DNA of 47,511 bases, taken from contig JADGJL010000076.1 in the NCBI GenBank assembly GCA_027600665.1, positions 1 through 47,511 of the forward strand, given 5' to 3'. Below the pieces are notes generated by a model. It was not told where the DNA came from, ran no database searches, and worked only from the letters and a program-made list of their open reading frames with translations. The DNA is from Irineochytrium annulatum. Its lineage: Eukaryota; Chytridiomycota; Chytridiomycetes; Chytridiales; Chytridiaceae. Shown piece by piece: positions 32,988 through 44,226 of the stretch. Position 1 is the stretch's first letter. The number at the start of each line of letters is the position of its first letter. Both the position numbers and the translations under genes were made by a program.

Positions 32988-34140
32988 ATGGTGCGTGTCG
33001 CGGCGGAGATGGAGAGCGCGCGCGAATGGACGGATGTCGGAGGATCGGAGGACGGTTGGGACGATGGAGGGAGCTGGGATGGGGAACGGCCGGGTTGGCG
33101 GGACGACGTGACGAGTATTACGGCGATTGAAGGGCGACGAGCACCGGTTGGACGCGATCGTTGGAGGGATGCCGGAGATATCGTTTAAGGCGTCAGCTGT
33201 TTAACGGGCCGTTACTTTGCAGGTTCGCTACGCCGCCACCGACATCAGCTCAAAGTGTGAGTCTCCCTCTTGTATTCTCGTTTGCCCTTGCTTGCCAACT
33301 CATCCCCGTCTCCTTCTTTCAGCCGTCAAGGCCCGCGGCAGCTACCTCCGCGTCCACTTCAAAAACACGCGCGAGACGGCCCAGGCCATTAAGGGCATGA
33401 AGCTCCACAAGGCGCTTTCGTACCTCGAGGACGTAAAGGTCCAGAAGCAGGCCATCCCCTTCAGGAGGTTTAATGGCGGCGTCGGCCGGACCGCCCAGGC
33501 GAAGGTCTTCGGCGTCACGCAGGGCCGATGGCCAATTAAGAGCGCCGAGTTCCTTATCGGTTTGCTCAAGAACGCCGAGTCCAACGCTGATGTATGTTGA
33601 GGGAGGATGACGAGGGGATTGGATGGCTGATTTGGATTGGAGGTACTGGATGTGGAGCTGCAGCGATTCGAGGGCGTGTGGTTGTAGCATACCGCTGGCG
33701 TATGTAGGGATTGGTGGTTGTGATGGAGAAGGGCAGATGGCGGAGGGCGCGATGTTGGTCATGGGTGTGGGAATGGACTCTGAGGGTGGAATCTCGTTCG
33801 TCAGAAGGGGAACTAATACGTCGTCTTGTTCGCAGATTAAGGGCTTGGACAAGGACAACTTGGTCGTGAAGGTCATTCAGGTTAACCAGGCTCCCCCGCA
33901 ACGCCGCCGCACGTACCGTGCCCACGGTCGTATCAACCGTGAGTTTTTTCGCCTGACTTTCGTTCTGTTCCATCGCCGCATTTCGCTCACTTATCTTTAG
34001 CGTACATGTCCCACCCCTGCCACGTCGAGCTTATCCTGTCGGAGCTGGAGAAGCAGGTTGAGAGGGATGCGGCCCCGGTGGCGAGGATCACGCGTAAGCG
34101 CCGGACGCAGCTGGCCGTAAAGGATGCGCGCAAGGCTTGA
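32988..34140 (+). CDS. RPL17: 60S ribosomal protein L17 (uL22)
   Basis: Exons 32988-32990, 33223-33256, 33323-33591, 33836-33938 and 34001-34140; 182 residues, as in other eukaryotes. It lines the nascent-peptide exit tunnel. The first coding exon is only the ATG (GTGCGT donor follows at once), then a 232-nt intron. Splicing gives [12 protein letters not shown], the conserved N-terminus, followed by [70 protein letters not shown] and [10 protein letters not shown]. The 3-nt exon is deduced from the family N-terminus, since no other ATG joins in phase. Introns 1 and 3 (232 and 244 nt) are much longer than others here. Confidence 0.95.
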
Positions 34141-34297
34141 AGCGCATGAGCACTAGATTGTTTTATTAGCGTAATAAAAGCATCTGCTCGGGCCCGTGTT
34201 ATTATAATGACTTGCTTGAATATCTTGTATCTCGAAGTGTACGATGTTAGTAAATGAAAAGACGTTCGCACTCCAGCCTTAGTCTTTGATCCAGCGG

Positions 34298-34901
34298 ATG
34301 CCCATCGCATACATCTGCCGGCGGGAACACTTCTCGGCAGCACATCGGTTGCACTCTCATGCGCTCACGGACGAGGAGAACGTCGCGATCTTTGGGAAAT
34401 GCAATAGCAAGAACGGGCATGGACATAACTATGAAGGTTGGAAGCTGTCCTTCGAATGGGGCCGCGGCTGAGGGAGCTGATTGATCGTTGATTGTCATTT
34501 ATCATTTGCAGTGGACGTCGTCGTGCGGGGTCAGGTAACGCGTCGTGCTTGCTGTCGCAATGCGGGATGGAACTCTTGACATCGCATCAGATTGACCAGC
34601 GGACAGGCATGGTCATGAATCTCACAGACCTGAAGCAGATCATCAAGACGGCGGTTATGGACGTGATGGACCACAAAAACATCGTACGTGTTTTGTTAAT
34701 CTCAGGTCTTCCGCTGACGTTGAAGGGCAGGACTTGGACGTACCCTACTTCGAAAAGGTCCCCAGCACCGCGGAGAACATTGCCGTCTTCATATGGCAGT
34801 CGCTTTCACCACTTTTGGGGCGGTTTGGGGATCATCTTGGGCTACATGAAATCCGATTACATGAGACGGGGAGCAATTCGGTGTGTTATCGGGGAGAGTG
34901 A
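34298..34901 (+). CDS. PTS: 6-pyruvoyl-tetrahydropterin synthase
   Basis: Exons 34298-34436, 34512-34534, 34591-34683, 34731-34901; 141 residues, the normal length. It converts 7,8-dihydroneopterin triphosphate to 6-pyruvoyl-tetrahydropterin on the path to tetrahydrobiopterin. The zinc ligands are His16 (HFSAAHRL), His41 and His43 (GHGHNYE). The likely catalytic Cys35 lies in [12 protein letters not shown]. Other conserved phrases are [35 protein letters not shown] and the C-terminal LHEIRLHET, then VCYRGE. The start ATG gives [16 protein letters not shown], matching the family N-terminus. The gene is in tandem with Pol lambda, 160 bp upstream of it. Biopterin synthesis is patchy in fungi. 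Confidence 0.94.
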
Positions 34902-35061
34902 CACTATAGAGACGGAGGGTATTGATGGTAGGAAGACGCAGAGTACAATTCATTATCAGCACACATACACCCGAATATACACTTTTGCATATCGCTGTGA
35001 GCAGCATTTTCAAGCCCATTGATTTTCAAGCCAGGAATGCAAGCAGCGGCTTGTGCGCGAA

Positions 35062-37879
35062 ATGGACTCTGATGGCGAAGGCGCCATCCGCAAGCGCAGG
35101 GCCATACAGGCCGCCATCCGCATTTCCCCTCCACCGACCTCCAAAAAGCCGCGGACGGAACCTTTCGCACGTGCTGCCGCACCGGCTCCGGCCCTTGTGG
35201 TGAAGAAGGAGCCGGTGACGGTGGCAGAGGTCATCGATCTGATCGCGGACGACGACGACGCCGTCCAGATCATTGAGCCCCCCAAGGAGCTCGATCAGCG
35301 CAGAAGCCCTCCGAAGAAGAAGAGACTGTTTGATGGGAAGTCGTTTTGGCTGTTTGGGCTTGAGAAGGCGCGGGCGGGGTTATTGGGGGAAGTCATCAAG
35401 ACGCGAGGTAGGGGTGGGAAAAATGCCGCATTCGCGTGTTCTTGCTCATGTGGCTTGTGGACGATTGTAGGGGGCTTCGTGTATCCGGATGTGAGCAGGC
35501 GGGTCGGGTTCGTAGTGACAGAGCGCAATGTGACCGCAGTGGAAAAGTACGTTCAGTCGAAGTCGTACGATGTGAGGCAGCCCCCTGTCATTCTTCCCGT
35601 TTTCTAACTCACGGTCTAAATGTGTTCCAGCCGTCGTTGCTGGTGATCAAGCCGCAAGCTATCTCCGACGCCGTCCGGATAGGGACTTGGGCGCCGGCCG
35701 TGACTCACCTGTTTGCGCCAAAGAAGGAAGATCGTCTCGGGACGCGTCGATCGACTGAACTGGGTCCGCCTGGTGCCCACGATGGAGTCAAGGTGGAAGG
35801 GGTGAAATCGGAGGGGATAACGCAACCTGGAACCGACCTCGCCCCCGGTGACCCATCGCAGAACACGTCGAGGTACACGCCATTCTACCTTTTCTCCGTG
35901 AGGCGACGCAGCTAACTGGCTTCGTCGAACTCTCTCGAACCAGCATCGCCACGGAGCAGATTGTCGAGGACGAGTTCAAGTTTCCCGTGCGCCGGGGATC
36001 GGGGTCGATGCACGGCTCCGACTACGGCACGGACGACGAGGGCGGCGTGCTCCAACCCGTACGGTCGATGACGATGGACAAGAGCGAGCCCGAGGAGGAG
36101 GACTCGGGCAGCGACTCCGAGAAGACGGAGGAGGACATCGACACGGAGAAGACGTTGCCGGGTATCAAGGTGGCGCTTTTCCTGCGCATGGATGGATTAA
36201 CGTGGACGCTCATCTTTGCGTTGTTAGTTAAGGAATCAGGAGGCGTGGACGTGCATGAACCCGAAGCGGAACGGGTCGATGATGGAGGAGGAGAACAATC
36301 AGAACAAGTTTATTACGGACGAGTTTCAGCGGCTAGTGGAGCGCGCCGAGGCTGATGGGGATCAGTGGCGCATGATTTCGTACCGAAGAGTATGTCACAT
36401 GGCGTTGGCGGGCATTTGTGGTAACATCTTTCTGCAAGGCCATCAATATCCTCAAGAAGCAGCCACGAGTTCAGAAAGCTTCCGACGTGGCAAAGATTAG
36501 AGGCATCGGACCGCAGATGGTGAAGAAGATAGACGAGGTGGGAGCTCTAGACGTTTTTTCTAATAGACAACTAAGTGTCGCCCAAAAGGTTCTGAGGACG
36601 GGCCTGGTCCGGAAGGCTCACACTATGCCAAAAGACCACGAGGCCATGGCGCTTTTCACCAACATCTACGGTTCATTTTTTTTGCCTTGAGATTTGCTGA
36701 CATTAGGCTTGTAGGCATTGGTGTCAAAATTGCCAGGAAGCTCGTGTACGTACATTCATAGCGTAAATTGCCACGATGCTAATACGGTATACAGGGCGAA
36801 GGGGTATAAAACTCTTGACGACGTCCGGAAGTACCCAAAGCTGACAAGGGACCAAGAGCTCGGACTCCAATATTATCACGTTGGTGTTGATTTTGCATTG
36901 CTAAACGCTAAGCTGAGATTGCATTTGCAGGACTTTTTGCAAAGGATTCCGCGGGACGAGAGCGATAAGGTGAAAAACTATGTCGAGAAGGTGGCCGCGG
37001 AGATCGACCCGGCTTGCGAGATCACGATGATGGTACTTCCCGTATACATTACCTTTGATTTAAGGAGCTCACCGCTTATATCAGGGGTCGTACCGCAGGG
37101 GCGCGCCGACGAGCGGCGACATTGACTTTATTGTGAGCCACCCGGACAATGAGAGTCAACAAGGTCCGTCATCTCGGTTTATCCATTTTCGCGCGCTTAC
37201 AAAAGGAAATACTTTTTCGGTACAGCCACTTTTAGGAAGTTGTATCAGGCCCTCAGGAAAGACGGCTTTATCGTCGACGACCTCGGGAGCGCCGTCGGGT
37301 TGCTAGAGCACGGCATTTACAAGGGTGTTTGCCGGTTCCCAAGTCTGATCGACTCCTTTCTACTGTCAGAGGCAGCATTCACTAATCATTGTTTTCGCTC
37401 AAAACAGTAAGCAAAGGAGGAACCGGCATCGCGCGGCGGCTTGACATTCTCGTCGTTAAAGTAGGTCCCTCCTTTTTTAGTTTTTCCTTCCTCTGACCAT
37501 CGATTGTCAAGTATGACGAGCTTGGTGCGGCCTTGATCTATTTTACGGGCAACGATGCTTTTAATCGGTCCATCCGGCACCTCGCAAATCAGAAGGTGCG
37601 AAAGATTCCTTATCTCTGCCGGTGACAATGGAGGAAGATCCAAATGCTGAAAAGAACCAATAGGGTTTGTCTCTCAGCCAGCATGGTCTCTTCACCGACG
37701 TTGTGCGCAACGGCAACCGCGAGAAGGTTTTTGGGGGCACGTGCATCGCGTCCAAGACCGAACAGGAGATCTTCGATGCGCTCGGTGTGCCTTGGAGGGT
37801 AATTATATCTCATGTTTTAATCATGATGCCTTTGGTTTTGAAGTGCGTTTCTTAGGAACCCACGGATCGAAACGTCTAG
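35062..37879 (+). CDS. POLL: Family X DNA polymerase, lambda/Pol4 type
   Basis: Sixteen exons: 35062-35407, 35471-35571, 35631-35872, 35944-36169, 36240-36389, 36439-36537, 36589-36670, 36715-36745, 36795-36879, 36931-37032, 37085-37163, 37226-37342, 37408-37460, 37512-37595, 37664-37798, 37856-37879; 651 residues. It does gap filling in base-excision repair and non-homologous end joining. The N-terminus is Lys/Pro-rich (PPKKKRLF). A BRCT domain (~88-200) is followed by a Ser/Asp/Glu linker. The lyase domain (FITDEFQRLVERAEADGDQW) is next, with HhH VAKIRGIGPQMVKKI (~365). The palm has GSYRRGAPTSGDIDFIVSHP with metal-binding Asp pair (~500/502) and the third Asp in ARRLDILVV. The YFTG-x5-NRS motif and the C-terminal GVPWREPTDRNV are present. 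All catalytic residues are intact. Confidence 0.95.
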
Positions 37880-38135
37880 TCGTGTTAGAAAAATTTGTTG
37901 AGTGTTTCTTGCATCGTCGTGCCCCGATCGCTTATGCATCGGCTTGTTGTACATTGTCACTGTATTTGCATATTTATTGTTTTAGAGCATATAGGCATCC
38001 CACACACATTTTTTGTAGATAATATGTAAATCTATGAACAAGGCATCTTTTTTTGTTTTATTTTGTGAGCCTGAACAGAAGTAAGAACCTGTGGAAGACG
38101 TAGCACAAAAATGACATGAAATTTCGCCTAATAAG
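37880..38135. terminator. AT-rich 3' flank of the POLL gene
   Basis: Strongly AT-rich after the POLL stop, with T-rich runs at ~38048-38063 (TTTTTTTGTTTTATTTTG). This is a plausible 3' end and polyadenylation region. No precise signal is assigned. Confidence 0.35.
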
Positions 38136-38821
38136 TTAAGTCTTCATTAGGTGGAGTTTTCTCGCAACGTCTTTTGCGAGATCTGCGCAGCTTACACTCA
38201 CCTGCGCCGACATCAACTTACCCAAAGAGGGGTGGCCGCTATCGTGCGTGAGGACAAGTTGGCCGCCGGCATGCGCCGTAAGGCAAACAGGCCACCAGCG
38301 AGCCGAAATTGAAGGCAGCCCCAAAGGGTATCGACGTTGGCCTTTGAATGTCCGCCGGGCCCGTAGACGTTAAGCTTGAGCTTGTAGAGCTGGGGTACAA
38401 AGTTGCAGTCCTCTCGCGCAAGGGTCTAAATATATAATTCTGGCCAGCAGTGGGCGCTTTGGGTCAAAGTTGATCAGGCAGCTGTCGGTAGCCAGCCGGA
38501 GAGCGTCGCGGCAGAAGGGGTCGTAGGTGTCCTTGGGCCGAGAACTAACGTTACGGGCATGCATGCCGCAACGAGGACGTCGATGGCCTTAGGTTGCAGC
38601 GGAAAGGTGATCTATTTCGGGACGCTGACGCCGTCGCTGACCTCGTGATCGTGCGTGGAAGATGGGTCGACATAGGGCTTGAGTTGATGCGGGAGCGTTA
38701 GGGTGCCGCCGCCGCTGTGGCTAGCGTTGACGGCCTTCACGGAGGCGATGATGTCGTCGATGATGGCCGTCTCCGCATTTTCAGCGAAGGACGCGGGCGG
38801 GAGTCGAGCTGATGGAAGCAA
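38136..38821 (-). pseudogene. Decayed 2-oxoglutarate/Fe(II)-dependent oxygenase-like gene
   Basis: Reading high to low, recognisable pieces lie in different frames: AENAETAIIDDIIASVKAVN (~38780), ITFPLQPKAIDVLVAACMPV (~38610), DPFCRDALRLATDSCLINFD (~38510), KLKLNVYGPGGHSKANVDT (~38370), FGSLVACLPYGA (~38290) and HAGGQLVLTHDSG (~38250). In order they match the fungal oxygenase group whose core reads YKLNVY-x-PGG-x3-K-x-HVDT, then FGSLVVCLP and GG-x-L-x3-H. At least three frame changes and a stop separate them, and the iron-binding His of HVD is Asn here (ANVDT). Introns could explain one change but not all, and not the lost ligand. A pseudogene is the best reading. Confidence 0.6.
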
Positions 38822-39097
38822 GTGTTGAGGCGTGCCGACACGTTCAGACTTTCGAAGAGCAGGTTGAAAGTAGTGTAGTCTAACCTCGCCAGAGCTTACC
38901 TTACCACTTAGCCTTTATCGCCCTCAACATGTACTTGTGCCTTATAAAGAGGCATCCGTATCGCTGTAGTAAATAATCCTTCAGCTTACAAGCTACAACA
39001 CAAGCTGACCGTTGCTTCCACCTACGTTAATAGATCTTGACCCTTTGTAGCGGACAGTCTTCAGATCTTTCACTTCCTTACTCGTAGTTTTGTGCTC

Positions 39098-41995
39098 ATG
39101 GGGTGCTTCCTTGCCCCTTTATGCCTTCCTGGTTCGCCTCCTTATCAAATCATAGATTGAGTTGGAAAGCTTTGGGTCCTGGAAAGAATGTCAAGGGCAA
39201 GAAGGCCGCCGCTGCCCGTGCTCCCGTGAAGACGGCAAACGCTTCGAAACCCTCAAAGGCCGCTGCCGATACCGCTGGCCCCAAACCTGCTGAGGAGTCC
39301 GCTGAGCCGGTGAGGCCGCCAAAGCCGAAGGAGTCGCCCCCGAGCCGGTCAAAAACGTCGTGGAGCCCGCCGAGGCCGCGTGCGAACAGGTGACGAAGGC
39401 GCCGACCCGAAGAAGGCCACCGCCAGCACCGGGGCAACAAAAAAGTCCGACATGAGCCGCCAAGCAGCTGGGCCACCGTTTACTTCATCCAACGACGAGA
39501 CCTTTACGCGTCAAAAAGGCCGCTTGTCCCGCCGAGCTGGAGGTCGCCTCGACGTCGCCGACGAAGAAGTCGGCGCTGGCCGTCGCTATGTTGACCTCGT
39601 CCGCAAGGAAGCCTGCGGAATCTGGCAAGGCTGTCGCGCTGTCGGCGTCAACAAAGAAGTCAGTGGAGCCCGCAAGCGCTGCAGCGCCTCCGACGCCAGC
39701 TCCTGAGCCGATGAAGGAGGCCGCTAAATCGACAAAGCCCGTCCCCCCTGCCGAGAAGATTGTTATTCCGCTCGGGTACGAGCCGACGCCGTACCCGGCG
39801 GAGAAGACATACACCGAGACGGAGGTCAGTCCTTATTCCGTCTTTTGGTTACGCTGATTATCTTACCTCGATTATCAATGTCGTCTTGCCGTTCACCCAG
39901 GTCGTTCTCTATGCGCGCATCGCGTCGCTTGAGCAGGAACCCCGGTCCGCGACGACGAACGGGGCACGCGAAGCGAAGTCCGCCTGCATGGGGAACCTCC
40001 TTGTCAAGGACGGCGCGGCAGAGATGCCGGAGTTCGCCAGCGGCCAGCCCGCCCCGTCGAAGCCCAAGCCGGCATCCACCTCGGCAACCACTCAAGCAAA
40101 GCCGACCGCGGCCGTCACCTCAACGTCCGCAAAGGCGCTGGCCGACGTTCGGGACACGGCATCCGGATCTTACGCGATCGAACACCATGAGGCGCTGGCG
40201 GCACAGTCTGCTGCCAGCGCTCACCTCGCCGCTGAGTTGGGCGGATATGGGATAGCTGGGTCGTCAGGCCCGCCCGCCAAGGCTGCGACGAAGTTGTTAG
40301 ACACACCTGGCGCTCCACCGAAGCCCGCGTCCACGAACCCCTCGAACGCCGCCGGAGCCTCCGCGCCGAAGACCTCGACTAAGGCCCCGGCCACCATCGC
40401 ATCGTCAACTTCCGCCCCGCGAGCAGTAGCAGCCTCCACCCCTGCCACCTCGTCATCGGAGACTCGACAAGGTGGCCCGGTCAACTCGAACACGGTTCCC
40501 GGCGGCCCCCTGACCCCTTTCAACTCAAAGAAGCTTGAGAAAGACACCGACGGGGATGACGGCGACGAGGTGGGGTTACTATCTTATGCTTTTGCGATCA
40601 TGCCAGCCTCTAACTTCAACAAAGAGGATTCGCCCGCCTCCTCCCACCTTAACCTTTAGTTCCGTAGAAGAGGACGTCGCTACAGCTACCAAATCCCTTG
40701 ACGCCAACGGCGATTACTTCTCGCCTTCGGTCACGAAGATAATAACGACATCGCTTATCCATCTTAGTACCGACGTTGTTACGGGCAATTTCACTTTGAA
40801 ACCGATGGGGCGCCAATGTTCGATCTGGACACACTGCCTTAAGAAATCTAATACGGAGTACTTCTTCCAAGGTCTGATTGACTCGAGGGTAGCAAGGTCA
40901 GAAAAATTGATCGAAGAAGTGAGTCCTCGTTTTGAGTAATTTTCTAACGACTAAAAAATTCTAACAGTGCTGAAAAGCGCCGCACCAACGTAGCCGATTT
41001 CATCAAGGGATTAGCCCGCAACCTGGCTTTTAAACACCGATGGGTTTCAAGTGTGTCCATGCAGGGTTTGCACCCAACAGGAGCAGCAGGCTATTCACTT
41101 GTCTTGAAGCGCCTCGTCGCCGTCATTGACTGCATCCCCTTTGACCCAGCCGATCCCTTACATTTGGTGGTCTTGACCAAACCTGAAGAGGACGACCTGT
41201 TAGGACGCATTCTGTTGACCACCATCAACTGTGAGGAAACCGGCACGCCTCTGGTAATGCTATCGCATTCTGGCTTGTACCAGATGTCGCTTGATCGAGA
41301 GAACAGTGCCCTTGCTGTTAACGCACCTGGTCAGAAATTAAATGTCGTCTGCCTGGCCTTTCAAAGGTACGTGGGGTTGCAGACACCATGCACTATCTGG
41401 AATTAACTCTCTCTTATACCTGTTTACACAGGTTCAAAAACAAACTGACTCGGGCACAGGTCAACGTGCAGATTGAGCACCTAAAAACATCCGATTTTGA
41501 CGAAGGCGACCGCGCCTTGCAATCCTTGAAGAACGGGACAACCCATGTGCCGAAAACGGTTGTGCCTTCCGCAACCAAGGAAGCGATTCTGAAGAAAGCC
41601 AAAGCGAAATTTCATGCCCAGAGACGAAAGGGGAGGCGATTGTGGGACTTCAAAGCCCTAAAGCACCTACTGGAGGTCTTAGGTTATACAGACCCGCACA
41701 CCGGGCTGATCATTAATCCGGACGACTATTCGCTTGATAGGCAGGTGCTAGTCCCTGTAAACATCCCATAATTTTTGGATGCAGGATCACCGATGACGGA
41801 AAGTATGTGCCGGATCGAGTTCTTCCGATAACACAACGGCTCAATGACGCAAAGTCTAGCGGAAATACGACAAACGATTTTAAGACTATGGTGCTTTTGG
41901 GCTTCCCATTTTGCGTCGGAATAACCAGTGCTTATAGGAAACCTTGCAAAATGCGAAGGAGAGGGAAGGTTGGGTTGACATTGACGACAGAGTAG
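39098..41995 (+). CDS. Unrecognised protein with long Ala/Lys/Pro/Ser N-terminal region; frame broken in 39.3-39.6 kb
   Basis: Probable exons: 39098-39102, 39158 to about 39824 (frame changes inside), 39901-40569, 40625-40918, 40978-41366, 41432-41756, 41804-41995, with in-phase GT..AG introns from 39825 on. The start MGWKALGPGKNVKGKKAAAA needs an intron directly after MG. The first half is histone-H1-like low complexity (Ala, Lys, Pro, Ser, Thr) with repeated TKKS motifs. The second half is globular: SLDANGDYFSPSVTKIITTS, HRWVSSVSMQGLHPTGAAGY, LHLVVLTKPEEDDLLGRILL, SLKNGTTHVPKTVVP, RRKGRRLWDFKALKHLLEVL and LGYTDPHTGLIINPDD. I know no family for it. The halves might be two genes. There is no signal peptide or membrane span. 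Confidence 0.5.
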
Positions 41996-42996
41996 CTGTT
42001 GTGCACCTGGTGAGGGTTTTTGTGAAAGCGCTTGTCAATGCCAATGGAGGCTTTACTACTGCTGTTGACGCCACCACTGTTGACGCTTGACTGCGCTGTA
42101 TGGACTTACGGCATGCCCACACTTGTTTTACATACTTCATCCACCATGTTTCATATTCTGACATGAAGTTATCAGTAAATTGTGCTTATTAATAAAAGAC
42201 ATCAAAACGCAGATCATTATTGAAGGTGACATGTCTAGCACGGCAATGTCAGTTAAACGTGCTGAAGTGCTTGAACGTGCGCGACTTATTACGCAATGGG
42301 GTCGGAAGACTGTCGCAAGCTGAGTGGGATGCTTCCGACAACACGATGGCCGTCGGTGTGGACCCCATGCGCACCCACAAGAGCCCAACTCGTTGACTGA
42401 GCGGCCGCTCCAGAGCACTCTGGTACTGCATTGCTGGACGATGAGGCCTGCTCTCAACGACGTCCCCACCATGATGGGAAGTCCAAAAGCTGCATGGTCC
42501 ATTACCTTTTGGCGCGCGGGTCTACTGCCGAGCACCTCATTCTGAGGAATGGCGGCAACGAACAATTTCGCCATCATAGCTCTTAAAAGCACACCTCGTA
42601 CAACGTACAACGGAACATCAGGCCGTTCACAACAGCCTCGCGGCTCTGGATACAAAAAGCAAAAACCTGGCTCGTATGTTGACAGCGATGATCATCAGCA
42701 GCAAGGCACGAGATCAGGCCGTATTCCAAACGCGGATCCCTCGTCGTTACGTAGCCAGGCGCACCGACTCGGTTGATTCCGGGAAGGTCTTCGATAGGGC
42801 GATGACGTTGAAGTTGCCCCGAAATCACGAGTTGTGTTGACATCGGCCGAGATTCTAAAAACTCCTCGCCTCCGCCAACCTCCACAGCACATCTCCCGAG
42901 GCCCGCCAGCACCTGCGACTGACCGTCCGTCCGTCTACCGCCCCCGCGCCAGCCAGCCACTTTTCACCTAGCTCCCCAGCAACCAGCACACAAAAC
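41996..42996. other. Intergenic, no gene seen
   Basis: Open frames here (e.g. minus strand 42137-42655) have no recognisable motif and no coding-like composition. The 150 bp before 42997 is CA/CC-rich (cytosine-rich 5' leader of the carrier gene). Confidence 0.45.
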
Positions 42997-44226
42997 ATGT
43001 CTGACTCGATCGCGCACGCCCTCGCCGGTGCCGGCGGCGGCATGATCTCCATGTCGCTCACCTACCCGCTCATCACCGTCTCGACGCGCGCCCAGGTCGA
43101 CAAGAGCGCGGAGTCGAGCAAGAAACCCTTCACGGCGAAGCAGATCGAGGCCTTCACGAAGATTATGCAGAATGAGGGCGCGAAGGGCTTCTACTCGTGA
43201 GTTCTTGAATTTTTTCCTCTTAAGTTTCGGGCAAAAAAATTAAATTGATAATTGGGCGGGCAATGCAGCGGTATCGGCTCGGCTATGTTCGGTATCGCCG
43301 TCACCCAGGGCGTGTACTACTATTGGTACGAGTATGTCAAGGCGGCGTTTGAGCGGATCGCGGCCGAGGAGAGGCCCATTACCACGCTTGAGTCCATGGC
43401 CGCGGGTGCCGTCGCCGGTGCCGCGACATCCATCATCACAAACCCCATCTGGGTCGTTAACGTGCGTTGCACTTCATCCTTTTCTTTGCTCGTTCGGTCA
43501 GAACACTGATTCGGCTGGTCCTCTCCCTGCAGACCCGCCAAACCGTGAAGAAGGGCTCCCTCGACGACGACGGCAAAACCGTCAAGGCGCTCTCGACCCT
43601 TCAGACGGTCCGGAAGATTTGGGCGGAGGAGGGACCGCAGGGCTTCTTCAAGGGCATCATCCCCGCCCTGATCCTCGTCATCAACCCCATTATCCAGTAC
43701 ACCGTCTTCGAGCGGCTCCGGACCATCATGCAGGACCGGAAAACCCTTAAGGGTAAGGGCCCGCTCAGTGGTCTCGACTTTTTCCTCCTGGGCGCCATCA
43801 GCAAGTTGGCCGCCACCTCCATCACCTACCCCTACATGTGAGCTTTTGCGAATTTCTTTGCCGTGCTCTTTATATATTTTCGTGATTGCTAAATGAAAAA
43901 CACAAACAATAGCGTTGTGAAATCCCGTATGCAGCTCAAGCAGAGCGAGTCCTCATCGGCGAAGTACAACTCCGTTATGGACGGTCTTCGCAAGATTGTC
44001 AAGACGGAGGGCGTCAAGGGCCTCTACAAGGGTATCGAGGCGAAGCTCCTTCAGAGCGTCCTCTCCAGCGCCTTCACCTTCGCGTTCAAGGAGGAGGTTT
44101 GTTTGATTTGTTTTGCTTGCTATTGTGTAGTAGTACATGAAACTAAATCGTGACCAATAGCTTTTCTCGTCGGCGGTCTGGCTGCTTGTTCTCCTTCGCC
44201 TTCGTGAGGCTAAGGTTGCAGCCTGA
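42997..44226 (+). CDS. ANT1: Peroxisomal adenine nucleotide carrier (PMP47/SLC25A17 type)
   Basis: Exons 42997-43196, 43269-43461, 43533-43837, 43913-44096, 44161-44226; 315 residues, typical length. It exchanges ATP/AMP or CoA-type cofactors across the peroxisomal membrane for fatty-acid activation. There are three mitochondrial-carrier repeats. Their signature stretches are TYPLITVSTRAQ, TNPIWVVNTRQ and TYPYIVVKSRMQ, the altered PX[DE]XX[KR] set usual in this subfamily. The PMP47 hallmark GIGSAMFGIAVTQGVYYYWY is complete after splicing. The third repeat shows KGLYKGIEAKLLQSVLSSAF. Symbol follows the yeast gene. It could equally be called PMP47. Confidence 0.92.

Noticed and set aside
33592..33835. 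Possible box C/D snoRNA in uL22 intron 3 (GTGATGG near 33720, CTGA near 33780)
   Set aside because: The C box is imperfect, no terminal stem or D'/C' boxes are evident, and no rRNA guide match could be tested.
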